10,897 bases of DNA from Fusobacteriales bacterium (GCA_031285605.1 JAITVW010000220.1:1-10897); one strand, 5' to 3'; positions 1 through 6,511 are shown, counted from the first letter of the stretch. Numbers and translations: made by a program. Notes: a model not told the origin generated them from the letters alone.

Positions 1-900
1 ATTCTTGCAGTAAGAGTACAGCCTAATCACACTACTGATGATCCGGACGGAATTATGCTTTCTACTTATGAAGGATTAAGCTATGGTATAGGAGATGCCC
101 TTATAGGTCTGAATCCGGTGGACGATAGTGTGGACAGTGTAATGAGAGTACTGGAAAGGTTTCATGAGATAAAAACTAAATGGGAAATTCCTACACAAAT
201 TTGTGTGCTTGCCCATGTAACTACACAAATGGAAGCAGTAAAAAGAGGGGCGCCTACAGATATGATATTCCAAAGTATAGCAGGATCTGAAAAAGGAAAT
301 GAGGCCTTTGGAATAACAGGTACTATGATAGAAGAGGCAAGACAGCTTGTACTAAAGCAGGGAACATCTACAGGGCCGAATGTAATGTACTTTGAAACAG
401 GACAGGGTTCTGAATTATCATCTGATGCTCACCATGGTGCAGATCAGGTGACAATGGAAGCCAGATGTTATGGTTTTGCAAAAAGATATAGTCCGTTCCT
501 TGTTAATACAGTAGTAGGGTTTATCGGACCGGAATATCTGTATAACAGCAAACAGGTAATAAGAGCAGGGCTGGAAGATCATTTTATGGGAAAACTTACC
601 GGAATATCTATGGGAGTAGATGCATGCTACACTAATCATATGAAAGCAGACCAGAATGATATAGAAAATCTGGAAATGCTTCTGACTCTTGCAGGATGTA
701 ACTATTTTATGGGAATACCTGCAGGTGATGATATCATGCTGAATTACCAGACTACTTCTTTCCATGATATTGCAACATTAAGAGATTTAGGTAAGGTAAG
801 ACCTATAAAAGAATTTGAAAGATGGCTTGAAAAAATGAATATAATGAAAAACGGAAAGCTCACAGATATAGCCGGTGACGCTTCAATTTTCTTAAAATAA
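1..900 (+). CDS. eutB: Ethanolamine ammonia-lyase large subunit EutB, 5'-truncated by the window edge
   Basis: EutB is the catalytic large subunit of adenosylcobalamin-dependent ethanolamine ammonia-lyase, which converts ethanolamine to acetaldehyde and ammonia inside the Eut microcompartment. The frame is open from base 1, so the 299 visible residues are the C-terminal part; the family is about 453 residues long. The visible part lines up, from memory, with E. coli EutB residues 156-454 without shifts. On that register the substrate and radical-site residues are all present: Arg160 (visible residue 5), Gln162 (7), Asn193 (38), Glu287 (132, in YFETGQGS) and Asp362 (207, in GISMGVD). Other family blocks seen are QPNHTTDDP, FIGPEYLYN, GLEDHFMGKL and GDDIMLNYQT. 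The ATG at 55 is internal and not the true start. The stop is directly followed by the eutC ribosome binding site, which indicates translational coupling. Identification is very secure. Confidence 0.97.
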   Translation: MLAVRVQPNHTTDDPDGIMLSTYEGLSYGIGDALIGLNPVDDSVDSVMRVLERFHEIKTKWEIPTQICVLAHVTTQMEAVKRGAPTDMIFQSIAGSEKGNEAFGITGTMIEEARQLVLKQGTSTGPNVMYFETGQGSELSSDAHHGADQVTMEARCYGFAKRYSPFLVNTVVGFIGPEYLYNSKQVIRAGLEDHFMGKLTGISMGVDACYTNHMKADQNDIENLEMLLTLAGCNYFMGIPAGDDIMLNYQTTSFHDIATLRDLGKVRPIKEFERWLEKMNIMKNGKLTDIAGDASIFLK

Positions 901-911
901 GGAGGATCATA

Positions 912-1811
912 ATGTTATCAGAAAGAGAATTAAGAGAAATCATAGGGAAAGTAATAAATGAAATAGGCAGTAACGGAAAAACCGATATTCCGGCAGCAGC
1001 AGGAAATGACTCCAAAGTTTCTTCATCGATAAAAGAAAATGTTTCTGATGATCAGCTGGTTGATTTAGGGGATATAAATATAAAAGATCAGCTGCTGGTA
1101 GACAATCCTGCCAACAGAGAAGAATATATGAAATTAAAACAGAGAACTTCTGCAAGACTGGGAATTGGAAGAGCAGGAACAAGATTTAAGACAGATGTGC
1201 TTCTAAGATTCAGAGCAGACCATGCTGCTGCACAGGATGCGGTATTTAATGATGTACCTGAATCATTTTTGGAAGAAGCAGGCCTATTTGAAGTAACGAC
1301 AGAATGTAAAGACAGAGATGAATATATAACAAGACCTGATCTTGGAAGAAAAATTTCACCCGAAGGAATAAAATTACTTGAGGAAAAATGTAAAAAATCT
1401 CCTACAGTACAGGTTTATGTATCTGACGGCTTAAGCTCCACAGCAGTGGAAGCAAATACTAAAAATATACTTCCGGCAGTATTAAACGGATTAAAAGGGT
1501 ATGGAATAGATACAGGTACTCCGTTTTTTGTAAAATACGGAAGAGTGGCAGCTGAGGATCATATTTCCGATATTTTAAAGCCTGACGTGGTATGTGTGTT
1601 AATAGGTGAAAGACCGGGGCTTACTACTGCAGAAAGTATGAGTGCATATATAGTGTATAAAGCATATGTGGGAATACCGGAAGCAAAAAGAACAGTAGTT
1701 TCCAATATTCACAGAGACGGAACGCCTGCAGCAGAAGCAGGAGCACATGTGGCTGACTTAATAAAAAAAATACTTGATGCTAAAGCAAGCGGACAAGATT
1801 TAAAATTATAA
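912..1811 (+). CDS. eutC: Ethanolamine ammonia-lyase small subunit EutC
   Basis: EutC is the small subunit that, with EutB, forms the cobalamin-dependent ethanolamine ammonia-lyase. It is 299 residues, close to the roughly 295 of enterobacterial EutC. Family blocks are visible at residues 82-94 (RLGIGRAGTRFKT), 99-104 (RFRADH), 140-146 (TRPDLGR), 170-175 (VSDGLS), 201-211 (TGTPFFVKYGR), 231-237 (IGERPGL) and 264-267 (SNIH). Residues 2-18 form a short amphipathic helix (LSERELREIIGKVINEI). A Ser/Lys/Asp-rich linker to about residue 60 separates it from the core. EutC N-termini of this kind are known to target cargo to the microcompartment. The start is set by AAGGAGG at 899-905, six bases before the ATG and overlapping the eutB stop codon. 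eutL follows after 19 bases, so the three genes are probably one transcript. Confidence 0.96.
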   Translation: MLSERELREIIGKVINEIGSNGKTDIPAAAGNDSKVSSSIKENVSDDQLVDLGDINIKDQLLVDNPANREEYMKLKQRTSARLGIGRAGTRFKTDVLLRFRADHAAAQDAVFNDVPESFLEEAGLFEVTTECKDRDEYITRPDLGRKISPEGIKLLEEKCKKSPTVQVYVSDGLSSTAVEANTKNILPAVLNGLKGYGIDTGTPFFVKYGRVAAEDHISDILKPDVVCVLIGERPGLTTAESMSAYIVYKAYVGIPEAKRTVVSNIHRDGTPAAEAGAHVADLIKKILDAKASGQDLKL

Positions 1812-1830
1812 TAATTTTAGGAGGAAAAAA

Positions 1831-2484
1831 ATGAAAGATGACAGACAAAAAGCAAGCGTTCTTGCAGTAAGGATGATACCAAATGTGGATCTGGCTATGT
1901 GTAAAGAATTCAGCATGCCGGAAGGACATAGAAGTATAGGTTTGATAACTTCTGACTGTGATGATGTTACATATACAGCATTAGACGATGCTACGAAAAA
2001 AGCAGATGTAAAAGTAGTGTACGCAAAATCTTTTTACGGAGGGGCTGCAAATGCTAATACAAAACTTGCCGGTGAAGTAATAGGGATAATTTCAGGACCA
2101 AATCCTGCTGAAGTAAAAAGCGGTTTAAGTGCTGTAGTTGATTTTGTGGAAAATGAAGCAGCATTTATAAGTGCTAATGAAGATGATTCAATTGCATATT
2201 ATGCACACTGTATTTCAAGAACAGGTTCATATCTTTCAGAAGTAGCGGGAATACCAGAAGGAGAGTCAATTGCATATCTCATAGCACCGCCTTTAGAAGC
2301 TATGTATGCTTTAGATGTGGCATTAAAATCAGCTAATGTGGAATTAGTGGCATTTTATGGACCGCCATCAGAAACTAACTTTGGCGGAGGTTTATTAACC
2401 GGAAGTCAGTCAGCCTGTAAAGCAGCATGTGATGCGTTTGCAGAAGCAGTAAAGACTGTAGCGGCAAATCCGCTGGGATATTAA
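1831..2484 (+). CDS. eutL: Ethanolamine microcompartment shell protein EutL
   Basis: EutL is a tandem-BMC-domain shell protein; three copies form a pseudohexamer tile in the Eut microcompartment shell. The 217-residue length matches the family. The N-terminal block (RMIPNVDLAMCKEF, about 14-27), the SIGLITSDCDDVTYTALDDATKKA region (35-58) and the C-terminal BMC fold with SIAYLIAPPLEAMYALD (146-162) and FYGPPSETNFGGG (175-187) are characteristic. Asp45, Glu82 and Phe112 fall at or next to positions that, from memory, line the ethanolamine-binding pore of solved EutL structures; this residue assignment is less certain than the family call. AGGAGG lies just upstream of the ATG, and the gene sits 19 bases after eutC. 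It is the only shell protein in the window, so hexameric and pentameric shell partners must be encoded elsewhere. Confidence 0.95.
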   Translation: MKDDRQKASVLAVRMIPNVDLAMCKEFSMPEGHRSIGLITSDCDDVTYTALDDATKKADVKVVYAKSFYGGAANANTKLAGEVIGIISGPNPAEVKSGLSAVVDFVENEAAFISANEDDSIAYYAHCISRTGSYLSEVAGIPEGESIAYLIAPPLEAMYALDVALKSANVELVAFYGPPSETNFGGGLLTGSQSACKAACDAFAEAVKTVAANPLGY

Positions 2485-2700
2485 AAGTAACACAGTCTTA
2501 AGGGTATTATTCAAACAAAGCTAAAATCCTTATATTTTATAAAAGATAATATTCAGCCGGATGGGAATGGGAGTATTATAAGCAATAAAGAAAACTGTGT
2601 TAATAAGAATGAGAGTTCTCGGATAAAAAGGAATAAACTTGGGAATATTTGAAAAACCAAAGTACTTATACTAAAGTTACTTTAACAAGAAGGAGGAAAA
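2485..2700 (+). other. 216-base non-coding gap between eutL and eutH
   Basis: No reading frame of useful length crosses this gap on either strand, and there is no T tract of five or more, so a simple intrinsic terminator is unlikely. It is unusual because all other gaps in the operon are 11-27 bases. It contains the inverted-repeat structure annotated at 2488-2602. Close to eutH there is a small hairpin (TAAAG, loop TTA, CTTTA at 2672-2684), a TATACT hexamer at 2667-2672 with no good -35 partner, and the eutH ribosome binding site AGGAGG at 2691-2696. In many Firmicutes-type eut clusters, genes such as eutM, eutE and eutN lie between eutL and eutH. The gap could therefore mark a lost or relocated block, but I see no coding remnant. 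Confidence 0.6.
2488..2602 (+). promoter_or_regulatory. Candidate structured leader RNA upstream of eutH
   Basis: A perfect 9-bp inverted repeat (TAACACAGT at 2488-2496, ACTGTGTTA at 2594-2602) closes a 115-nt element. Inside it, ATAATATTC (2546-2554) can pair with GGGTATTAT (2502-2510; two G-U pairs) or with GAGTATTAT (2571-2579; one G-U pair), but not with both. This is the layout of a two-state RNA, although AT-rich DNA produces such pairings by chance more easily than balanced DNA. The loop between the second pair holds the most G-rich stretch of the gap (GCCGGATGGGAATGG). I cannot assign a known riboswitch class. Control of eutH and eutQ is the natural guess from position alone. Confidence 0.35.
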
Positions 2701-3795
2701 ATGGGTATTAATGATATTATTATTTATATAATGGTCATATTTATGATTATCGGCGGAATTGATAAAATTTTAGGAAATAAATTCGGTTACGGGGAAAAAT
2801 TCGAGGAAGGGTTCATGGCTATGGGATCTCTGGCTCTTGCAATGGTGGGGGTTATATCACTGGCTCCTGTTCTTGCCAAGGTATTAAGACCTGTGGTAGA
2901 ACCTTTGTACACTGCACTTGGTGCAGATCCTGCGATGTTTGCCACTACGCTTTTAGCAAATGATATGGGTGGATATCCACTTGCAATGGAACTTGCAAAG
3001 GATCCGAATGCCGGATTATTTGCAGGGCTTATACTGGGTGCTATGATGGGACCGACTCTTGTATTCACGATTCCTGTGGCTTTGGGAATTATCGAAAAAG
3101 AAGACAGACCTTATCTTGCAAAAGGTGTTCTTGCCGGGATGATAACTATACCTTTAGGATGTCTTGCCGGGGGACTTGCGGCAGGATTCGGAATTAATAT
3201 GATCATAATGAATCTGATACCGATAATCATTTTTGCTGTACTGATTTGTATTGGATTATGGCTGATTCCTGAAAAGATGACAAAAGGATTTACTATTTTC
3301 GGTCAGGGTGTAGTAATAGTAATTACTATAGGATTAATGGCTGCAATAGTGGAAACACTCACAGGAATAGTAGTTATTCCGGGAATGGCACCGCTGAGTG
3401 AAGGAATCAGCGTAATAGGATCAATAGCAATAGTGCTGGCAGGAGCATTTCCACTGGTGCACTTTATAACCAAGGCATTTAAAGCACCGCTTACTAAAGC
3501 AGGAAAGCAGCTTGGAATGAACGAAGTAGGTGCAGCAGGACTGGTTGCTACACTTGCCAATAATATACCGATGTTTGGTATGTTAAAAGATATGGATGAA
3601 AATGGAAAAATAATAAACGTTGCTTTTGCAGTAAGTGCGGCATTTGTATTTGGAGATCACTTGGGATTTACGGGCGGAGTAAATAAAAGTATGATTTTTC
3701 CAATGATAGTAGGAAAATTAGTCGGGGGAATTACTGCAATAGTTGTAGCCAAGATTTTGTTTGCAAGAAAGAAAAACAAACTGGAAGCTAAGTAA
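2701..3795 (+). CDS. eutH: Ethanolamine transporter EutH
   Basis: EutH is an inner-membrane ethanolamine permease or facilitator that supplies substrate to the Eut microcompartment, most important when uncharged ethanolamine is scarce. The protein is 364 residues, against about 408 in E. coli. From memory, the difference is shorter loops, including after residue 25 and around 165 and 230. Hydrophobic segments are visible at about 3-20, 41-60, 105-131, 142-163, 168-189, 203-225, 235-256, 276-294, 304-318 and 331-354. Diagnostic blocks include FEEGFMAMG (34-42), LLANDMGGYPLA (84-95), LGAMMGPT (112-119), LVATLANNIPMFGML (281-295) and FGDHLGFTGG (317-326). A strong AGGAGG at 2691-2696 sets the start. 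eutQ follows after 27 bases, so the two are probably co-transcribed. Confidence 0.95.
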   Translation: MGINDIIIYIMVIFMIIGGIDKILGNKFGYGEKFEEGFMAMGSLALAMVGVISLAPVLAKVLRPVVEPLYTALGADPAMFATTLLANDMGGYPLAMELAKDPNAGLFAGLILGAMMGPTLVFTIPVALGIIEKEDRPYLAKGVLAGMITIPLGCLAGGLAAGFGINMIIMNLIPIIIFAVLICIGLWLIPEKMTKGFTIFGQGVVIVITIGLMAAIVETLTGIVVIPGMAPLSEGISVIGSIAIVLAGAFPLVHFITKAFKAPLTKAGKQLGMNEVGAAGLVATLANNIPMFGMLKDMDENGKIINVAFAVSAAFVFGDHLGFTGGVNKSMIFPMIVGKLVGGITAIVVAKILFARKKNKLEAK

Positions 3796-3822
3796 TTTAA
3801 AGTTACTGGGAGGAAAGAACAG

Positions 3823-4284
3823 ATGGATTTTAAAGATTTAGATAAAAATATGCTTGAGACTATTATTAGAAAAGTAGTAGAACAAGAATTAGGAAAAAAT
3901 GGAAATACTTTTGAAAAATACATGGATAAAAGCGGTGTCGGAGTGGTGAAAGCCCGTACTGTAAAACCGGAAAAATTTGATACCGGAAATCCAAATGATA
4001 AGGTGTATCTGACAGATGTTTTTTCTATTGATGAAAGTGAAAGACTGAGCTGTGGAGTTATGGAAATGGAAGAATCTGCATTTGACTGGACTCTGAATTA
4101 TGACGAGGTAGATTATGTAATAGAAGGGACACTGGAAATAATAATTAACGGGAGAAAGGTGACCGGGAATAAAGGAGATATTATTTTGATTCCAAAGGGC
4201 TCAAAGATAAAGTTCAGTGCACCTGATTATGCAAGATTTTTATATGTTATTTATCCTGCAAACTGGCAGGATACGTGTAAATAA
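3823..4284 (+). CDS. eutQ: EutQ, cupin-type ethanolamine utilisation protein (short form)
   Basis: EutQ is a microcompartment-associated cupin protein; the Salmonella homologue has been reported to have acetate kinase activity. This copy has 153 residues, the short form, compared with about 233 in enterobacteria. The cupin domain spans about 40-150. Its family signatures are FDWTLNYDEVDYVIEG (87-102), GDIILIPKGSKIKFSAP (118-134) and ARFLYVIYPANWQ (137-149). The classical metal-binding histidines of cupins are absent, as expected for EutQ. Residues 7-23 form an amphipathic helix (DKNMLETIIRKVVEQEL) followed by a short linker, which resembles a microcompartment encapsulation peptide and the EutC N-terminus. 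GGGAGG at 3808-3813 precedes the ATG. It is the last gene of the operon, followed by a terminator-like hairpin. Confidence 0.93.
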   Translation: MDFKDLDKNMLETIIRKVVEQELGKNGNTFEKYMDKSGVGVVKARTVKPEKFDTGNPNDKVYLTDVFSIDESERLSCGVMEMEESAFDWTLNYDEVDYVIEGTLEIIINGRKVTGNKGDIILIPKGSKIKFSAPDYARFLYVIYPANWQDTCK

Positions 4285-4285
4285 T

Positions 4286-4376
4286 AAATTGTCCGGAACA
4301 GAGATAAAAAATATCTGTAATTTTTAAGGGAAAATGTATTTGAATTACTGAAAACTCTGTTTCGGATAGTTTTTTT
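4286..4376 (+). terminator. Long-loop intrinsic terminator after eutQ
   Basis: An 18-position stem pairs 4286-4303 with 4355-4372. Its core is TCCGGAACAGAG against CTCTGTTTCGGA with a single G-U, and it runs into seven Ts at 4370-4376. The loop is unusually long at 51 nt and can hold a sub-hairpin (AGATA at 4302-4306 with TATCT at 4312-4316) and a weaker one at 4320-4335. It begins right after the eutQ stop, which fits the end of the eut transcript. The long structured loop is atypical but the stem plus T tract is clear. Confidence 0.65.
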
Positions 4377-4459
4377 AGCATAGGGTTGTTTTTTATATAA
4401 GAGTATGATAAAATTGTTTATTATAATTATCAGACTTTTATAAAGAATACAATTTTGTG

Positions 4460-4491
4460 AATATAAAAAAAATTAATATTTTTTTTATATT
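4460..4491. repeat. Perfect 14-bp A/T-only inverted repeat
   Basis: The arm at 4460-4473 is exactly complementary to 4478-4491 across a TAAT loop. Each arm carries a run of eight As or Ts. It could act as a weak bidirectional terminator, a cruciform or a simple AT-rich spacer element. Runs like this also arise by slippage, so function is uncertain. Confidence 0.5.
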
Positions 4492-4503
4492 TTATAATTA
4501 CAA

Positions 4504-4532
4504 TTCTGTAAAATAGTCACTGGAATTATAAT
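4504..4532 (+). promoter_or_regulatory. Possible promoter for the autotransporter-like gene
   Basis: A perfect TATAAT (4527-4532) lies 17 bases after TTCTGT (4504-4509), a weak match to a -35 box. It is placed about 130 bases before the coding start. In DNA this AT-rich, a TATAAT alone is weak evidence. Confidence 0.25.
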
Positions 4533-4621
4533 TTTATTTAAATTAAATATAAAGAAATGTAATTTCTTTTCTTAAGGAAACAGACATAATAATACATAAT
4601 TTTGATGTATCCATAAGTGAG

Positions 4622-4638
4622 AAGGAGATTTTTTTAAG
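4622..4638 (+). promoter_or_regulatory. Orphan ribosome binding site with no start codon at the usual distance
   Basis: AAGGAG at 4622-4627 is the best ribosome binding site upstream of the adhesin remnant. No ATG, GTG or TTG sits 5-10 bases after it. An AAG occupies the ideal place at 4636-4638. The next ATGs are at 4649 (a dead frame of 33 codons) and 4662 (the readable passenger frame, 34 bases away). This fits loss of the original start codon. Confidence 0.4.
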
Positions 4639-4661
4639 AAAACATTATATGGGGCAGAAAA

Positions 4662-6300
4662 ATGAAAATAAAAAACACATTGAAAAAAAAGTCAGGTGTA
4701 TTAAGTTTTTTTCTCTCCGCAGCAGCAGTTCCAGAAGTAAAAAATATATATGAAGTTTCGGGAACAGATTTTATACAGACAATTTGGAATAACCCGACAG
4801 GCTCTACTGCTAAATATGGAGATGATGTAACTATTACAACATCCGGTTCAGGAAATGGTGCCGGAATAGAGGAAAATGCAGGTGTTTATTCTAATGTAGG
4901 CGGAGATATTACAGCTGGTAACAGACTTACTATAAAGACAAGAGGAGCAGCAGATACTGTTCGTACAAATTCTTTCGGAACTAATGATTCAACAGGTGTA
5001 GTTACTATAGGAAACAACTTGAGCGTAGAAACATTAAAGGATAAATCAGACTGTATTATAGTAAAGACAGGAAACAATTTCAGCATAATAACTAATGTTA
5101 GAATTACTGCCAAAGATTCAAGTAAAATTAAAACAGGCAATAATACAGAAATAAATACAAAGAGAAATAGATCACATGGAATATTTTTAGGCATTAAGAA
5201 TTCAGAAATTGGTTCAAATTCAATTTATATAGTAACTACAGAAAAATTGTCAGACGTAACTTGGATTTCTTTAGGTGGTAATATAACTGCAGGTATTCTT
5301 AATATAGAAATTAGTGGTGTCTCTTCATATAGTATTCATTTGGTCGGATATAGTTTGAATGTCAATTCTATTTCTGGCAGAAGGATTCATTCTGAAGGAA
5401 CAGCAGGAAAATTTCAGACAAATTTTTCAGGAAGTAACAGGCAGAAAGTTACATTACAAGGAGTAAGATTAACAAATGATGAAGCTGCAACAAGCGTAAT
5501 AACAGTAAGTACTTCTGATGTAAATAATGTGGGACATTTTAATCTTTTGGCTTATAAAAGCGGAGTAACTACGCCTAATGACGGTGACCGGTTTCTGAAA
5601 TCTTATGGATATAAGAACCCTGAAGAATCTGTAAAGCCTGAAAATCCGGGAAAATCGCAAGAATCGGAAAAGGGAATTCCACCGCCTGTAAATTCTCAGA
5701 ATTCTGTAATAACTTACAGACCATCCAATTATATGTCAGAACAAAAAGCAAGTGCAGAGCAGGGAACGCTCCGGCTTTCTACATATCATCAGAGAATGGG
5801 AAGACAGGAAAAAGAAGAATATGCGGAAGATAAGCAGACATGGATATGTGCTTAAGAAAGCTGTCAGCATAATGACGGAAAAAAGAGATTTGATTATGAA
5901 CAGACAAATACAGGTATGCAGTTTGGGATGGATTTGTATAATAGTGTAAATAATAAAAGCACAGCAAACTGTGCCGATCTGATACAGGATTATTTGCAAA
6001 TGCTTGTTTTTTCGATGATTTACGCTCTGAAAAAAATATAGGAAGAATGCATGCATAAAATTCTGTTTTTTATGGGTATTATAGAAACATAATAACTGAT
6101 AATTCAGTATATTTTTATATAGTATGAATAATCAGTCTATTAAAAACAGTTTTAAGAATTTATACGGAGAGAAAAGTACACGGTGTGGCTGGTGTACAGA
6201 GGTATAAAAGGAAGCCGGGGTAGATTTTAATATAAAAACAACAGAAAAAGCAGTATATACGAAAATATGGATAATGCGGTAGATTTAAAAAAGAATTTTA
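4662..6300 (+). pseudogene. Decayed type V autotransporter-like adhesin (passenger intact, barrel broken)
   Basis: The first readable frame, 4662-5855, gives 397 residues. It starts with a basic stretch and a short hydrophobic segment (about 11-23, GVLSFFLSAAAV), a poor signal peptide. Then comes a Thr/Ser/Asn/Gly-rich passenger with repeated GN-type turns, such as TIGNNLSV, KTGNNFSI and KTGNNTEI, as in beta-helices. A Pro/Glu/Ser linker (about 318-348) leads to YRPSNYMSEQKASAEQ and TYHQRMG (352-380), which resembles, from memory, the junction to the C-terminal barrel in fusobacterial autotransporters. The frame stops at 5853-5855 after TWICA. Barrel-like text continues past the stop in the same frame (RFDYEQTNTGMQFGMDLY), then in frame 2 from 5981 (TGLFANACFFDDLRSEKN, stopping at 6053), with shorter scraps such as AGVDFNIKTTEKAVY near 6214-6260. 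I conclude the barrel is destroyed by stops and frameshifts. The right boundary is approximate. Confidence 0.7.
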
Positions 6301-6303
6301 AAA

Positions 6304-6348
6304 ATACTAAAGGCTGATAAAATTTTATGTTTTCTCAGCCTTTAGTGT
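6304..6348. terminator. Strong hairpin at the end of the autotransporter remnant
   Basis: CTAAAGGCTGA (6307-6317) pairs perfectly with TCAGCCTTTAG (6335-6345), extended to 14 positions with one G-U, around a 17-nt loop. It lies where the pseudogene ends, as a terminator would. There is no T tract after it on the + strand; on the - strand the exit is richer in T. It could be a decayed terminator or one that works mainly for leftward transcription. Confidence 0.5.
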
Positions 6349-6430
6349 GGAACAAAACAAACTTGGTAAATTAATTATTTTTTTGTATATGGAAATGTAT
6401 AACTGGGTTTATATTTTAAAAATATTAAAA

Positions 6431-6457
6431 TTGTAGAGACAAAAAAATTCTTATAAA
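6431..6457 (+). promoter_or_regulatory. Possible promoter of the giant adhesin gene
   Basis: TTGTAG (6431-6436) and TATAAA (6452-6457) are separated by 15 bases, a little short, and lie 55 bases upstream of the ATG at 6512. The spacer between 6349 and 6511 is AT-rich and holds no gene. Support is weak because such hexamers are common at this base composition. Confidence 0.28.
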
Positions 6458-6511
6458 CTTTTATTATGAAGAATAATTAAATTGAAGAAAGTTTGAAATA
6501 AAGGAGAAAAA

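Larger units (their letters stand above)
4377..4661. other. AT-rich intergenic spacer between eut operon and autotransporter remnant
   Basis: About 285 bases with no gene on either strand and very low GC. It contains a 14-bp A/T-only inverted repeat (4460-4491), a perfect 8-bp hairpin with a GTA loop (AAAGAAAT at 4551-4558, ATTTCTTT at 4562-4569) and a 6-bp hairpin (ATACAT at 4592-4597, ATGTAT at 4605-4610). Perfect TATAAT hexamers occur at 4422-4427 and 4527-4532; only the second has even a weak -35 at the right distance. This is probably the promoter and leader region of the following gene. Confidence 0.6.

Noticed and set aside
1..900. ATG at position 55 as the start of eutB
   Set aside because: The frame is open from base 1 and the residues before position 55 contain conserved family sequence (QPNHTTDDP), including two active-site positions, so it is an internal methionine.
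2516..2560. CAAAGCTA (2516-2523) followed by CAGCCGG (2554-2560), recalling parts of the cyclic-di-GMP-I (GEMM) riboswitch core
   Set aside because: The order is right, but I could not find the GNRA-looped helix that should precede CAAAGC or the 3' strand that closes the core. The match is too short to call; a cmscan against Rfam would settle it.
2485..2700. EutV (ANTAR) antitermination site before eutH
   Set aside because: No pair of hairpins with the six-base loops carrying A at position 1 and G at position 4 was found, and there is no terminator T tract for antitermination to act on.
2485..2700. Cobalamin riboswitch controlling eutH
   Set aside because: The conserved B12-box and the GGTG/CCGCCACTG-type core were not recognisable, despite the G-rich stretch near 2557-2571.
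2787..3560. Open minus-strand frames inside eutH (2787-3068 and 3303-3560)
   Set aside because: They lie opposite a clearly conserved gene, give compositionally biased Ala/Ser/Pro/Ile-rich peptides that mirror the sense codons, and have no ribosome binding sites or recognisable domains.
4649..4750. Short frame starting at the ATG at 4649, closer to the AAGGAG than the ATG at 4662
   Set aside because: It ends after 33 codons in a Lys/Ser/Arg-rich peptide with no signal-peptide character, while the 4662 frame carries the hydrophobic segment and the passenger.
5752..5949. Overlapping + strand frame of 65 codons at the end of the passenger frame
   Set aside because: It has no ribosome binding site and no similarity that I recognise. 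The barrel-like text runs in other frames, so this is a by-product of the decayed gene.
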